Shown: positions 50,286-62,738 of the stretch, in pieces
Layout: each line of letters begins with the position of its first letter
Position numbering within the stretch: position 1 is the stretch's first letter
NCBI GenBank assembly: GCA_013398955.1
Contig: VWPU01004155.1
Span: forward strand, 186,001-250,000
From: Callaeas wilsoni
Taxonomy: Eukaryota; Chordata; Aves; Passeriformes; Callaeidae
Direction: 5' to 3'
DNA length: 64,000 nt
Position numbers and translations under genes: made by a program
The notes under the pieces: model-generated
What the model was told of the DNA's origin: nothing
The model's database searches: none
The model's input: only the letters and a program-made list of their open reading frames with translations

Positions 50286-52417
50286 GTAGATTCTCAATTA
50301 GAATTGTAGATTCTAATATTTCTCAAATCATAAAAAGCAACAAGTCAAAACATTTTCAAGGTCCTTAGAGTGGAAATTCAAGTGTGAAAACTACAAGCCA
50401 TTTCTACCAGCAATGACCTATAGTGAGCTGTTCAACCATAAACATCAAAGATGACTTGTATCTATTCAGGTTTCAATACAGCATACAGGCATCGGAAACA
50501 ATTCCTGGGATAGAGTACGGAGTATAACAGAAAAATTACTACAAAAATATTCCTCCTAAGACATGCAGCCTTTATAGCCAAGCCCTCACAAGACACTAGG
50601 GTTTTACAAAACCATAACCATCTGAAAATATCTCAAGAGCAGGAAATGTCTGTACCTATATAGTTATCAGTTCCATGTATAATACAAGGATCAGTTTAGA
50701 TTTTCCATCTAATCTGTATTTTGCAATGGTTATGTGAAAGACACACAAGCAATGTAAACTGCTGGTGCAGTCAGGCAGAATACTAAAGGATCAATATTAT
50801 AGTTTTCTCTTCTCATAGACAGATTTACAAGTAATTGCCTTTCAAAACCAGAGTTGGATTGCTTTACTTAATGTGCATTTTGCTCTGAGAAGTCACTGTG
50901 AATATGCTACCTTGAAACTTTACCTCTTAATGATTCCTGGATCTAAAGTGTAGATATCAAGGTAGATTTCAAGTTAATCCTGTACAATTCACCAGTTCAT
51001 GGCATACACCTTGCTCCCTTTTACATGTGCTCTCATTGGTACTCATGAAACTATGCAAAATTAATGAAAAGAAATATCAAAAACTATTTCCAATGATTAT
51101 ATACAGGAAAAACAATTATTCTCACAATGTATTTTACATACAAGCCTAAAGAGATAATATATAAACAGAGAAAATGAATCCTGTATAGGAAAGAAAACAA
51201 ATTAATTACTTTTTAAAATCATATTTCCAGTTAAATTTTTATTCCGTGCTAAATTTCATAAGTAGATGATTGTACTGTGTGCATATGATTCTGCAATCTC
51301 AGAGACCTTCAATACTACTGATCCTATAAGGGTGGATATAAGAAAATCTATACAAAACAAAAAACAAATCTATGAGCAGCACACAGTGATGTGGGTGCAT
51401 AAAAAGTGAAGGATACAGACAATAAAGTCTAGTCCAAGGCAAGTTTGAAATCAAATATATCACCTCCCTAACCAATCTTCTGTTGGTGTAAACCCATAGA
51501 AGCTCTACTGATGTCAGAAAAGCTTAGTTTTCCCACATGTTTTGGACAGCTCAAATGTTCTTTCATGATCCTTGATACAGTTAATATGTAACAATAGTTA
51601 TCAGCAAGAAGATTAATTAGAACTATGAAGTTTTCTCAAACACTTCAGAATCAAAATTTTGAACCAGATTTCTAAATGCAGACTATGCTATAGAAGTAAC
51701 CAATCAAACAAAAAAAACTCCAACAAAACCCAACCCAATAAATTTCAACCAACCAAGCAACCAAAACCCCCAAAATCCAACAAATCTGAATATTAAATTC
51801 AAGTCAGAGACATAAAGTTTTGTGTGGAGACCATAAATGAGAGATACTAACTTCATTTTATATATTCTAGCTAAGGTGGAAGTGAACTATCAAAAGTATT
51901 CACAGAACTCTAAAGTCCTCACATATGTAGTTTTGGGGGGAAGGTAATAATATTAATTATTCAGAAAAAAAAAAGGAACAGTTCAATAAGAAATGAACAT
52001 TCCAACCTCTTCTGAAAATAAAAAACTGTGGTTTTTTATTTATTTTTATTTATTTATAAAATAATTTTATAAAATTATAAAATCTCATAAATGAACGGTG
52101 AACAAATTTTTAATGGGCAAAAAGAAGATTTCATTATGTATTCAGAAACAATTTTTTAAAATCAATATTATACACTAAAATTGAGGAAAACAGGGAAATT
52201 GGATGTGAAGGTGATGTACACAGCAACAAGTTTAACATAAAACTACTTGTGACAAAGAAAAAGGGACAATTTCAGGAAGACATCACCCACAGGTTTTGCT
52301 CATAATCTCATCGCTCTGACAAGAAATGACAACAGATGATGAGAAATAATATTTCCCCATTAGTAATTCACATTGTTTTGACTGAAAAATAAGATGCTAT
52401 TCAGCTATGTTGTAGAT
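50286..52417. other. AT-rich unique DNA, no gene seen
   Basis: About 2.1 kb. A C/A-rich stretch at about 51705-51785 (runs such as CAACCAACCAAGCAACC) and an AT-only stretch at about 52030-52085 are the only compositional features. No gene or transposon was recognised. Confidence 0.5.
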
Positions 52418-52565
52418 ACCCTGGAAATCTTAAAAACCAGGTTGGATGCGCTTTGACCAACACACTCTAGTGAAAGGTGTCCCTACCCTGGAGAGGGTGT
52501 TGGAACTTAAAAGCCTTTAAGGTCACTTACAACCCAGGCCATTCTGTGATTCTGTGAGTCTATGA
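52418..52565 (+). mobile_element. CR1 LINE, short 3' end fragment
   Basis: AAACCAGGTTGGATGCG, GTGAAAGGTGTCCCTACCC, AAGCCTTTAAGGTCACTTAC and a tail of ATTCTGTGATTCTGTGAG follow the order of the avian CR1 3' UTR and octamer tail. About 150 bases remain. It is a 5'-truncated, mid-age copy with no coding sequence. Confidence 0.92.
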
Positions 52566-53171
52566 AAGATGATAAGTGTTAAAAATTCCAGGTGTTTAAA
52601 TGATGTAGAAGTCGTACTGGTTTCTTGACGTACATGCAATACAGATCAGTAAGTCATACTGCAGCAGGATAGATAGGTAACTTGTTTGGTGGGCAAAGCG
52701 CATTCAGCACAATATGATTTCTATGGAACTGCAGAAGCAAAGGCAGTGTAATACAAAAGACTGTTTCTTGATGCAGGGAAAGCCTATAGAGTGAGAATCT
52801 CTGTGTTATCCTACAAAAGAAAGCTTGCTGGCTAATATGGTGATATTCTTCTGAAGGAATAGGACATGTAGGCATTCCTTCAGACACCTTTTAATCCCAC
52901 GAGTGTGTCTACCAGCACTTATAAGGTGCCATGTTAGAGGTCTTAGTGACCCATCATGCAACAGATCACAATAGAAGCAGATTGTGAGAATATGCTTTTT
53001 CAACATTAGGCAACATTGAGCTGTGAGGCAACCACAAGAGTGAGGTCAAACATGGGAACAGGCTACTTAGAGAAGTGGAACCCAAACCAGTGAGTGTTCA
53101 AGATGCATTGAGACAGCGCCCTTAATAACATGCTTTAGTTTTGATCAACCCTGAACTGGTCAGACCGTTGG
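52566..53171. other. Unique DNA, no gene seen
   Basis: No recognised feature between the CR1 tail and the pentanucleotide array. Two short overlapping minus-strand frames lack domains. Confidence 0.5.
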
Positions 53172-53178
53172 ATTTAGA

Positions 53179-53624
53179 TCTCTCCTCTCCTCTCCTCTCC
53201 TCTCCTCTCCTCTCCGCTCCGCCCCGCGCCGCGCAGCAGAGCGCAGCGGAGTCCGGTCCGCCACATACGAGTCAAAAACAACACACAACAACCACANNNN
53301 NNNNNNNNNNNNNNNNNNNNNNNNNNNNNNNNNNNNNNNNNNNNNNNNNNNNNNNNNNNNNNNNNNNNNNNNNNNNNNNNNNNNNNNNNNNNNNNNNNNN
53401 NNNNNNNNNNNNNNNNNNNNNNNNNNNNNNNNNNNNNNNNNNNNNNNNNNNNNNNNNNNNNNNNNNNNNNNNNNNNNNNNNNNNNNNNNNNNNNNNNNNN
53501 NNNNNNNNNNNNNNNNNNNNNNNCTCTCCCCTCCTCTCCCCTCCCCCCCCCCCCCCCCCCCTCCCCTCCCCTCCCCTCCCCTCTCCTCTCCTCTCCTCTC
53601 CTCTCCTCTCCTCTCCTCTCCTCC
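53179..53624. repeat. CTCCT-type pentanucleotide array with assembly gap
   Basis: The left edge (53179-53214) is a clean run of CTCCT/TCTCC units. The right edge (53524-53624) has CCCCT units, a 19-base C-run at 53543-53561, and again clean CTCCT units. Between them lies a GC-rich block (about 53214-53262), an A/C-rich stretch (53272-53296) and 227 N. One strand is entirely pyrimidine in the repeat parts. The true array is probably longer than shown. Reading frames drawn through the gap are meaningless. Confidence 0.93.
53297..53523. other. Assembly gap, 227 N
   Basis: An unresolved run of N inside the pyrimidine repeat. The two edges differ in composition (A/C-rich on the left, pyrimidine repeat on the right), so the assembly did not close it. 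Confidence 0.99.
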
Positions 53625-53951
53625 ATCTAAATTGGCCGATTCCTCAATATTCGGCATATTTGCGAAACAAATATGAGGCAAACAAATTAGAGGTGAAAGA
53701 ATGAGGACCAGAATTAGTTGAACTAATGTAAAAGAAAAGGTTATCCATTCTGTTACTGTACATTCAAACAAACAAAGTAAAAAGTGTTAGAATCAAAAGA
53801 AAAGAAAAAGATGAAAAAAGCATTTATACCACTTTTACAAAAACAACTGTTTTGGCTTTATTTGGGATAATTTTAACCACCCAGGAAAGCAGTTTAAATG
53901 AAGTTGTAGATTCAGATGCTTTGCAAGATCGGGAGGAAAATGGTAGCTTAC

Positions 53952-54104
53952 TTTCATTGAACACCTCAGGAGTTATGTGAGAATATGTCATGAGCTTCTC
54001 CAGTTGTGAGGGAGACACTTTCATATACGTATCGCCACAAGATTTCTTGAAAGTGAGTTTTTCTTCGGCTCTCCTGCTTATGCTGTTCCTCCTGGTCAAA
54101 ATAT
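53952..54104 (-). other. Candidate exon, phase 1-1, unknown gene
   Basis: On the minus strand a pyrimidine-rich stretch (TGCTTCTTCTTTTCCT) leads to an AG at 54105-54106. A 153-base open segment follows, ending at a GTAAGC donor at 53946-53951. Splice phases are 1 at both ends, so it would insert 51 residues without shifting a frame. The encoded segment is varied and protein-like: TRRNSISRRAEEK at the start, then SCGDTYMKVSPSQLEKLM and SHITPEVF near the end, with a possible PKA-type RRNS site. I do not recognise the protein. No partner exons were found in the window, so it may be a chance structure, a lone exon between huge introns, or a decayed one. Confidence 0.3.
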
Positions 54105-56660
54105 CTAAATATTTACTCAGGAAAAGAAGAAGCACCACAAATAACTTGATACATTGGTAGGTAGGGAGCTTACCAGGAAAACTGGAAATTTATGACTCGG
54201 TCCCTACTTTAAAGTATACTGAAGTAAATTATGAGACTGGATAAAATCCTGATACTGATTCAAACATTGTTATTCAAATTCCTAATAAAATTTTGGTTTT
54301 CAGCAAGCCAGACAATTTTCTGCTGTGTATTCATAATCCTGTTTGATCTTAAAATGTTTAAACAGATATAAATAATGATGCAGGGACCAGAAATGCTTAA
54401 GAAATTCATCTGAATATAGGTGTAAATATGCTTACTGATATTCTGAACTTACTGCAAGAGGAAACTTTCCAAAGTGTCTACATCAAAACAAAAGCTCTCA
54501 CAAAGGTGATTTACAGTTCATACACTTGAATTTCTAATAGCAATGATCCCTACAAATCTGATACTTAAATTTTTAATGAAATTGCCAGATAACTTCTTTT
54601 ATTTGTGATCTGCTTTTAAGATCATCTCTACCTGATTTGCCTTAATATTTGGATGGAAAGATTTAACAGTACTTAGGAAACAGACCTTTTTGGTTGCTTA
54701 TCATTTGTTCATTGCCACCCTTTTCTTAAAGGTTACCAACCTGACCTATAGCAATCCTGTGGCAGCTCCAAGGTCACTTTAGTACAAAGGCAGAGAGCTA
54801 ATTAACATTCACTATGGTTTATGAGTAATAGATGGGGGAGAGTCAAACTACTACCCAATCACTTGTTGATTTTGCTGAGTTACATGCTTGTCTCTTATTT
54901 CAGATGCAATGTACTCCAGCATCTACCTCTTGGCTCCTATTGAAAAGAACAGATTTCAAATCTTAATTTGACCCTCATGAAAGATTGAAGTCAGCCTTTC
55001 TCTACTATCCTAGTTATTAGCAAGCAATTTCTTAAAACACTTCAAAACTAAGTAAATATTCTCAAACAGGTGCAATGTATTTTGCTAATATGCAAGAATA
55101 TAACAGCAAACCGTTATATAATACCACCTCCCACCATATTAGCAATCATATTGTATGTGATGACATGTTCCTGCAGAAACCTTGGGCTTACAGGGGAGGA
55201 GGGTTCACTGTGTTTGCATAGAAATTTCACATTGACATACCCATTCCAGACTGGGGAAACAATCTCCACCCACACTCATTAACAGAGGCTCAAAATGAGA
55301 TTAGCCCCACCTCTGGCATGTTTTAGTGAGCCCCGATTTTTCAGTTCCATCTGTTCTTCAGAACTGCCAGTTCATCTAGCAACCAATCCCATTAGATATT
55401 TTTAAACTGTGAGAGAAGTTAGCTGGAGCTCTTAACAAATTGTTCCTGTCATCTACCATCAAATTTCCTATTTTCATTGACAGCAGGAACAACCCATGGC
55501 CAATACCCATTTTCACTTCCAGCTGAAAGAGAAAGTTCCCCCTAAAAACTTAATTTCAGCTAAAATACACATTTTGTTCAGCTGAACTATACCAACTGAG
55601 GATATACCTATCCCTCATAAAAATGTAGAGAGACACTATATTTTTTTGGTCCTAGTATGGTGACTGAAGCAAATTTTATCAGAAAAAATCAGCTTAGGAT
55701 TCTCTGTCTACATTAAAAATTGGTAAACCATAAATTACTATGGGTTGAAAGAAACATGTTCCAGCAGTTTATCAAAATACCCACTATGACCAATGTTTTG
55801 TAAAAGCGCTTTGATATTCAAGAAGAGCTTTACTCCGAACTTTCATAGAGACCTTCAAAAAAACCTAGTCCATCATTAGCAGGATGGCTGGGTAGCCTGA
55901 CCCTCTGCTAGCAAAATATAGAGCCATGCAGAACAGAGCAGACAGACTCCCTGGTGGTGCTCGAGGAATGTACTCAGGAATTGTCTGAACATCCAAGTCG
56001 ACATCAGCCCCTGATGTGCTGGGTAACATTTCTGCAGGATAGACCACATCTTCTAGGGCCCAGCAACATCCTCAGGTGCTATTTATTCATACAGACCTAG
56101 ATGTTGAGTCCAAACATATTGCTGAGCCCTTTGAAAAAGTTTTCCTGAATTGACGTGAAAATACTCTCAAATAGTGCCAAGTATAGTGGTCACTTGAAAA
56201 CCTTAATTTTACTTTCATATCTCTTATCGTGTGGTGTTTTTGGTTTGGTTTGGCTTGTTTTTTTTTTGTTAGCGAATCTGAATTCTGAAAGAATCCAAAT
56301 TTTTCTGAAGATGTTCAAATACAAGGGGACATTGTTAAGTGTGGCTGAACAGAGTGCAAAATAGAAACTATTCTATAGCATAACATCAGCATGAAATTTT
56401 TTTGCCTCTGTGTACATTTTTCTGGCATACCATCTTATAGCCTAAGCTTTTTAAAAAAAATCTGTACTCCATTTTCTCCTATAATATTAAAGACTAAACA
56501 ATATAAATATTACTTTTTGACACATTCAATACAGGCTTATATTATTTTTCTACACATATTTTTAAAAAAATTTTTTCCCTATAATTGATATCTTCCCTTA
56601 ATACAATACTTTGAGAAATCAATGGAAATTTGTCCTGAAGATATACATAAAATATTTTTT

Positions 56661-56690
56661 AAAAGGATGTCTGAAAAAAAAAGGATGTCT
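56661..56690. repeat. 12-base direct repeat around an A-run
   Basis: AAAAGGATGTCT occurs at 56661-56672 and 56679-56690, separated by a short A-rich spacer. A minor local duplication. Confidence 0.8.
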
Positions 56691-58560
56691 ACTAATTCAT
56701 ATTCAGTTTTCATTTATGGAGCATTATCTTCTCAAAGATAAATATTAGTTCCAATTCCAAACTGAAACGGCAGCTTGTAATGGTTCAAAATTTTTTCTCT
56801 GCATAGCTCCAGGAAAAGGAAAGAGGAAAGATGTCTTTAATTTTGCTTTGAAAATGGACAAAACTCTTTTAAATTAAATTCAATGTGTAGCAGGGATACC
56901 CAGACCTTCAGGGTTAAAGAACCATGGAGTCCTCTATTTAACTAATCAGAGACCACATTTCATGACACTACCCACATAACACAATTGTCTGACCCCTTCT
57001 CACACAAGAGGAACTGCCCACATTTACAGGTTCAGGTAATGACAGAAGTAGGAACAGTTTATATGGCTTGAAGATCTCTTCCTCTTCAAATCTGAAGGGA
57101 CAAAGAAGAAAAGAACCTGACAATGGGCAATGAACCCACAGGAAGTGCCATGGCAAGATAAATTTACAGGCTATAGTTGCATTCACAGCAAAGGCAGCCT
57201 TCCAAATTGCTCCAATAGCCGGTAATCAATCAGACATTGTCTAAGTCACTGGCAAATGTCTTTTCTGTCTATCATACAGTGTTTCCAAGTTAGATTAGTT
57301 AGTTTTGGTCAGCTACCTGCTGCAAGTCAGCTGACTGAGAGATTAAAGCTCCCTCATTGGAAGTCTAGGTTCAACCACTATCCTGCTTTGTCCCATACCC
57401 TCCATGCTCTGATCCTTGCCTGGCTGTTTTGTATTCCTCGTCCAGTCAAAAGGTGATACCTTTATCAGTGGCCTTAATATTTATGGTGTAAAAGTGGGGT
57501 GTAATCACACTCATTCATGCCTCTTTGGCTTGAGGAAAATGTACGTAGGACAGATCATGGGAGATGGAGTGGTACTGTATATCCAGAAAACCAGTAGCCA
57601 GGAAAAGCTGTATGTTCATTGCTTTTGGAACCTCATTTCTATCACTGCAGACAGTTTATTCTTGCCTTGGTCTCTTGAAGCTGTGGGGTCAATGAAAGTC
57701 TTGCTGTGACTAAGATGATCCATCTTTGCTCCTATGAGTAGCAGTTAATGAAAAAGTAAGATAGCAATCTATACAAGAGTTCAGGAATATTACTCATTAT
57801 GATTAACCATTGTTTCTTTGTCAGGTTTCCATTTCTACTAAATGTTGCCATCAGATATGAAGGGGAGCATTAAGGTCAAAGTCAGATGATATCTGAGTTC
57901 TGATTGAACAAAACTAATGCTTTTCATCTTCCTAGTATTGCAGAGAACAAAATCTGGGAAGGCACAGAAAAAAGAAACAGCTCAGAATGTAGCAATCAGG
58001 CTCACTTCTAAATGCATAATGTAGATGATATTGAGGTGAATACCCAAAAGGAAACTTGAATAAGCTAGTTCTGGCATTTAGATATTTACTGATTCTAAAC
58101 TGTCTTTGTGAAAACTGCAATTTTGAGAGCATAGAAGCTTAATTCAGTATTCCTTGGAATACAAAAGTAGAGAAGTGTGGTATCATTTGACTGATTTATT
58201 CTGCTCCTTTCTTCAAGAACGCTGTATTTTATTCTCTTGAGAAGCCTTGTGTCTTTCAGAAAACCAGCCTGTGAAGTTAACCAGGTATTGTCAATGAACC
58301 TTGACCTTGCAACTGGAAATTAATTTGATGAGCTGATTCCTGGTGGCACAGCTTTTAAGATACAGGTAATGTAAATGGATAATCTATATGCTTGTCAAAT
58401 GTTTTAGAAAGCTGATTTGTCATCACCTCAAAATTTAGAAGTAGACCAGCTAAAGTTTTCTCATTTGGAGAAATTTCTCATTTGGCATTTTGGAGCAAAT
58501 AATGTTAGCTTGCTGGGTTATGACTGAAGCAGTGGGATGGTGAAAGGATTAAAACACTCC

Positions 58561-58587
58561 CAGATCCAGATCCAGATCCAGATTCAG
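58561..58587. repeat. Hexanucleotide microsatellite (CAGATC)n
   Basis: Three perfect CAGATC units, one CAGATT unit and a partial CAG. A short tandem repeat. Confidence 0.92.
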
Positions 58588-59331
58588 TTTTTAATAGTTT
58601 TAAAAGTCAGCAGCGTTCACTTGCAGTAGTTTGTTCAAAAGCATTTAGACATTTGCAATTAACAGATCACAGTTTCTTGGAGCTACCAAAACCTACAACA
58701 GAGAACATAACTCATTACTTACATTTTGTGAGATTCAGATCTTGCTTTATATTTGTGGTATTTTGTAATCAGTGAAAAGAAGCAATTGGAAATTGTTTCT
58801 AATGGTCCTGACCTTGTCTTGATCTATGCCGAGGTAAAGTGAAATGAAGATCTCTGTTCCTAAATGTTGTTTAGGAGAAGATGTTTCCAAATGCAGAATC
58901 AATTGCGGTGTCACCCTTTCATGGCAACTAAATGATACTGTAAGAATCAAATACAGATGATGCTCTTTGTCCTTGAGATGTGACAGCTCCTTCATTTTAA
59001 GGTAACTTTATGGCTGCTCTAATGTGTACCTGAAGATATATTTGATTTAATTACTTTGGAATAATGGGTCAGAAAGAGCACTTAAATGCCTTCCTCGCTC
59101 AGCTGTCTCAGCTAGTTAATTGCAGCCAAGATTCCTGTGAGAAGGACTGATGCCTCACTTAAAAAACAGGAAGATGTTTCTGCAAGGGGTCTAGTGTGAA
59201 TTACAAGCCGCAACTATAATCAGATCCAGTAGGAACTTTCTCCATGTTCAAAGATGTTTGGATCAAAGCTTTACTTTTCCCAGTGTTTCTGTCCAATCAA
59301 TCATTGCTCATGTGATGAAAAAAATATATGC

Positions 59332-59363
59332 CATCACAAAATTCTGACATCACAAAATTCTAT
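59332..59363. repeat. 16-base tandem duplication
   Basis: CATCACAAAATTCTGA is followed directly by CATCACAAAATTCTAT; only the last two bases differ. A recent local duplication. Confidence 0.9.
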
Positions 59364-62300
59364 GACACCTTTTCCGCTGACATTTAGACCTCTTTTCCTA
59401 GAATTTACACTGGACAGTGATCTTTCTTTGAAGACTAGAATGCTTTGCTTTGAACATAGCCCAGTAAGTTTTCTGTTAGGTTTGAATAATGTTGGTTCTG
59501 TGTGTTTTGTTTTTTGTTTTTTTTTTTTTTCCAGTGTAAAATCCGTAGGAATGCAAGTGGGATGGGAACTGCTGAGCAATGTACTGACTCTTCTCATATT
59601 CCTTCCAGTCAAATGTCAGTCATGGTATTCGAGTACAACATGTGTGTGCGCACCATTTCTACTGGATTCCATGGGTACTCTTTTATACCCTCAGTTATTA
59701 TGCTCTTCTGATGGTCATGCTTTATCCAGAGCGTAAGTAAATTTAGGACTAAGTAAGCTTCAATTCTGCAGTCAGAGACACACAAATATAAAGTTATGAC
59801 TAGTTTATTCACACTAAATTTCTATGGATACTCATATTCACATTTTTAAATGAAAAAGAACAGATGAATAGTCACCTTCAGCTCCAGATTAGCTCACCTC
59901 TGGAGCTTTTTATATAATTTATTCTCAAGGGTACTTTGTACTCCTTGAAGAGCCAAGAAGCTTCCAAATGCAGTTAAACTGAGCCAGTGAAACACTGCCT
60001 TTCTGCTGGATGTCTCCCTCACCTCCATGCACATCAAATGCTTAATATCCTTTTACTCTATCTCTACTTTCTGCTTTTTTCTTGCCTTGTATTCCTAGTT
60101 CTTCATTCTCCTAGTGTTTCCACACTAAAGTTCTCTTCTTCTTTACCCTATCCTCCTGAAAATAAGCAGTGGCTTGCTCTCTTTCTCTTTTTCTTTCAGA
60201 GTTATTTTTCTAGTGAATCTGGACATTATTCAGACACTGAAAATTACATGATATTATATTGATGAATAGTTTGAAATATGGGTAAGAAGAAAGATAAATC
60301 CTGGAAGACTTTCACCTTTGTCAAATGCTATTTCAGGTAAGGAAAGTGTGACATGAACCAACCATAGCATACTCCCAAGACAGCTTACTTGAGAAAATGT
60401 CACAACTGGGCAGAAAATGGAATCCCTGTCCTTTGGGAAATTTTACTGTATAAGGTTTGTTTTCCAACTAGCATATATATCCCTGTTGGCAGCCAAAGGC
60501 AAGACCATCCATTTAACATATTTTTAGAGTTGATGGGTCAAGATGATGAGGACAGGTGATTACTTGATGCTCCCAAGGAAAAGAAGTATTTGGAGAACCA
60601 AAATGCACTGATCCTAAATGCTCCAAACCCTTTCCGGAGGCTACAATATTTAGGGTAGTAACCAAGCACTGCCTAATTTTGCAGAGAATGCATGGCTCTC
60701 TTTGTCCAGGTGGCAAGAGAGAAAGGCACAAAATATGATGCTCCTGCAAAAATTTGTAGTGGTCCCTAAGATGCAAAAGAAGACCAAGATTACTTCTATA
60801 CCCAACAGTTGCAGTAAAAGTAGGAACCCTAACCCTTTACCATGTTCTAGCCCATATTGCTTATACTTTACCAGAACTAATACTCCCTTGCCTACTCTTT
60901 TGGGAACACCAAAAGTTCAGCCTTTTCTCTGGAACCCCAGCCCATATGAATAACACAGAGATTATTCAAGAGCTTGTCCACATATCTAATGTTACTTTCC
61001 ATGCACAGCCATATCAGAACTGGGACTGAAGACAGAAAAAGAAAACCTTACAGCACTGAAAGTTGTTAATTATCTGTATAAGTATCAAAGACCCAGGTTT
61101 ATTACTGGACCTATGAATGACTAGATAGCTTATGTAAATTTAATTTTGCTTTTGTGTGAAGATAATTGATTGGACATACACGTTTTCAGATCACACAACG
61201 CTAAGGGACCAATGCTAATCTTAAATGAATAATTTTCAGTGTGACAAATCTTTACTATCTTGTTGCTGTCATTACAAAAACCAGTTGCAAGAGAACTGTT
61301 CACTCATCACCTGAGATTCCCTGTTCTCTGTTTGAAAAATGTGCCAGGAATTACTTCTATATGGGATGTAATATACCCATCTAAATTTCTGTAAAATGCA
61401 ACTGATTGAAAAAGTATACCTGAAAGAAATAATTTTAAACCAAGTGTTTATTTGAAGAAGTAATCCCTTCTTTGCTCCTGTATCTATTTCATGTCAAAGA
61501 CAACATTGAAAGAACCCATAACTTTTCCAGTTTGTGTGAGTTAAACTATTTTTTTCCACAAGAGTCACAAACTGATTCATCGTGGAAAATTCAAGAAAAC
61601 TGTAGAGGTCTTTAAGAGCTGTGATATTCCTAGAAATCAGTTTTCCAAAGACAATACTGGAACTGAGGAATTCCAGAACAAAACTTTCCATGAAACACTG
61701 CAGACAGTACCATAGCCACGCTGTACAGCCAAGATATTTCTAAAACACAGGGAGGAAGAGGAGTATATAGGAATACTTAGAAGAAATGCAGTAAGAACCA
61801 TGGTGTAGAAGGATGAAACTTTCATTAAAATTAATGTTCTAACAATGTGATTCAGCAGAACTGAGATGAAGAAAACATATTTTCCCTAACATCAGATAGC
61901 TGCTGATCTACCTGCTACCCCTAATTTTTTATGTACCTCTTGCCACTTAGGATGTCAACCACTTTGAAAAGTTGAAGAAAATGACAGTGGAGAGAAACAA
62001 ATGGCACATGGCTTGGCAAGTCAGTATACTATTCTAAAAGCTAAAATGGGCAGGACAGACTAGTGGAGAAAGAAGGGGTGAACACAACACAAAAAGAGTT
62101 AAAAAATAATAAATCTCATTGTCCAAGAAATTACAAAGTCAAAAATTGTAACTTTGGAGAGAAGGTGGAATCAGTTTTTTAAAGCACAGCTTATTATCAA
62201 ATTTCTGTTATCTGCTTTTTCAAAGCGCTAGCTCACGTTCCAGAGTTGCTCTCCAAAAAAAAGATATAAATAGAGAAATTTACTTTTAAAAATTTAAAGC

Positions 62301-62738
62301 TGAGATTCAGTCATTCTGTTTACTCCAGAAAACATGGTTTATGAAAAGCAGAATTGGCAGAAGGGATGGGCAAAAGTCCCGTAAAAGAAGATGAAGATGC
62401 AAGAAAAATTTTCCGTCATTAATGCTAATGAATTTCATCATTGCCATTCTGGAGATGAGTTGTTTATGTTTTGGGGGGGTTTTAGTTGTTTTTTTTGTTG
62501 GTTGGTCAATTGCAGTATTTTGTGGGGGTTTCTTGTTTTTATTTTTGTGGAGTGAAACCTAACCTAGGGATAATGGGTAAAGAATTTTTGTTTCTGTTCC
62601 TGCATTGAAGACTGTTGCAAATGGAGCAGATAAATGACACAAAAGACATTGTAAAAAACAGTCATTGAAAGCAGACCAGAGTTTTACATAGGGCTACAGA
62701 GCTAAGAGCTTTCTGAGATAATACGCTGTTGAAAGAAT

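Larger units (their letters stand above)
54139..62738. other. AT-rich unique DNA, no gene seen
   Basis: About 8.6 kb with no recognised gene, RNA or transposon. Notable but unsupported frames: minus strand about 55865-56068 (68 codons, not AT-biased), minus strand 58747-58995 (82 codons with a true ATG), and plus strand 59254-59736 (160 codons crossing a T-run at 59516-59531). None has a recognised domain. Small duplications at 56661-56690 and 59332-59363 and a hexanucleotide repeat at 58561-58587 are listed separately. Confidence 0.5.

Noticed and set aside
53141..53771. Reading frames of 150-203 codons on both strands across the N run
   Set aside because: They exist only because N codons carry no stops and because the pentanucleotide repeat has none; there is no coding evidence.
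59254..59736. 160-codon plus-strand frame with a real ATG
   Set aside because: It crosses a T-run that supplies a Phe stretch, has Cys/Phe/Leu-rich content typical of T-rich DNA, no domain, and competing frames on both strands.
60825..60836. CCCTAACCCT, resembling telomeric repeat
   Set aside because: Only about one and a half units within unique sequence; too short to be an interstitial telomere.
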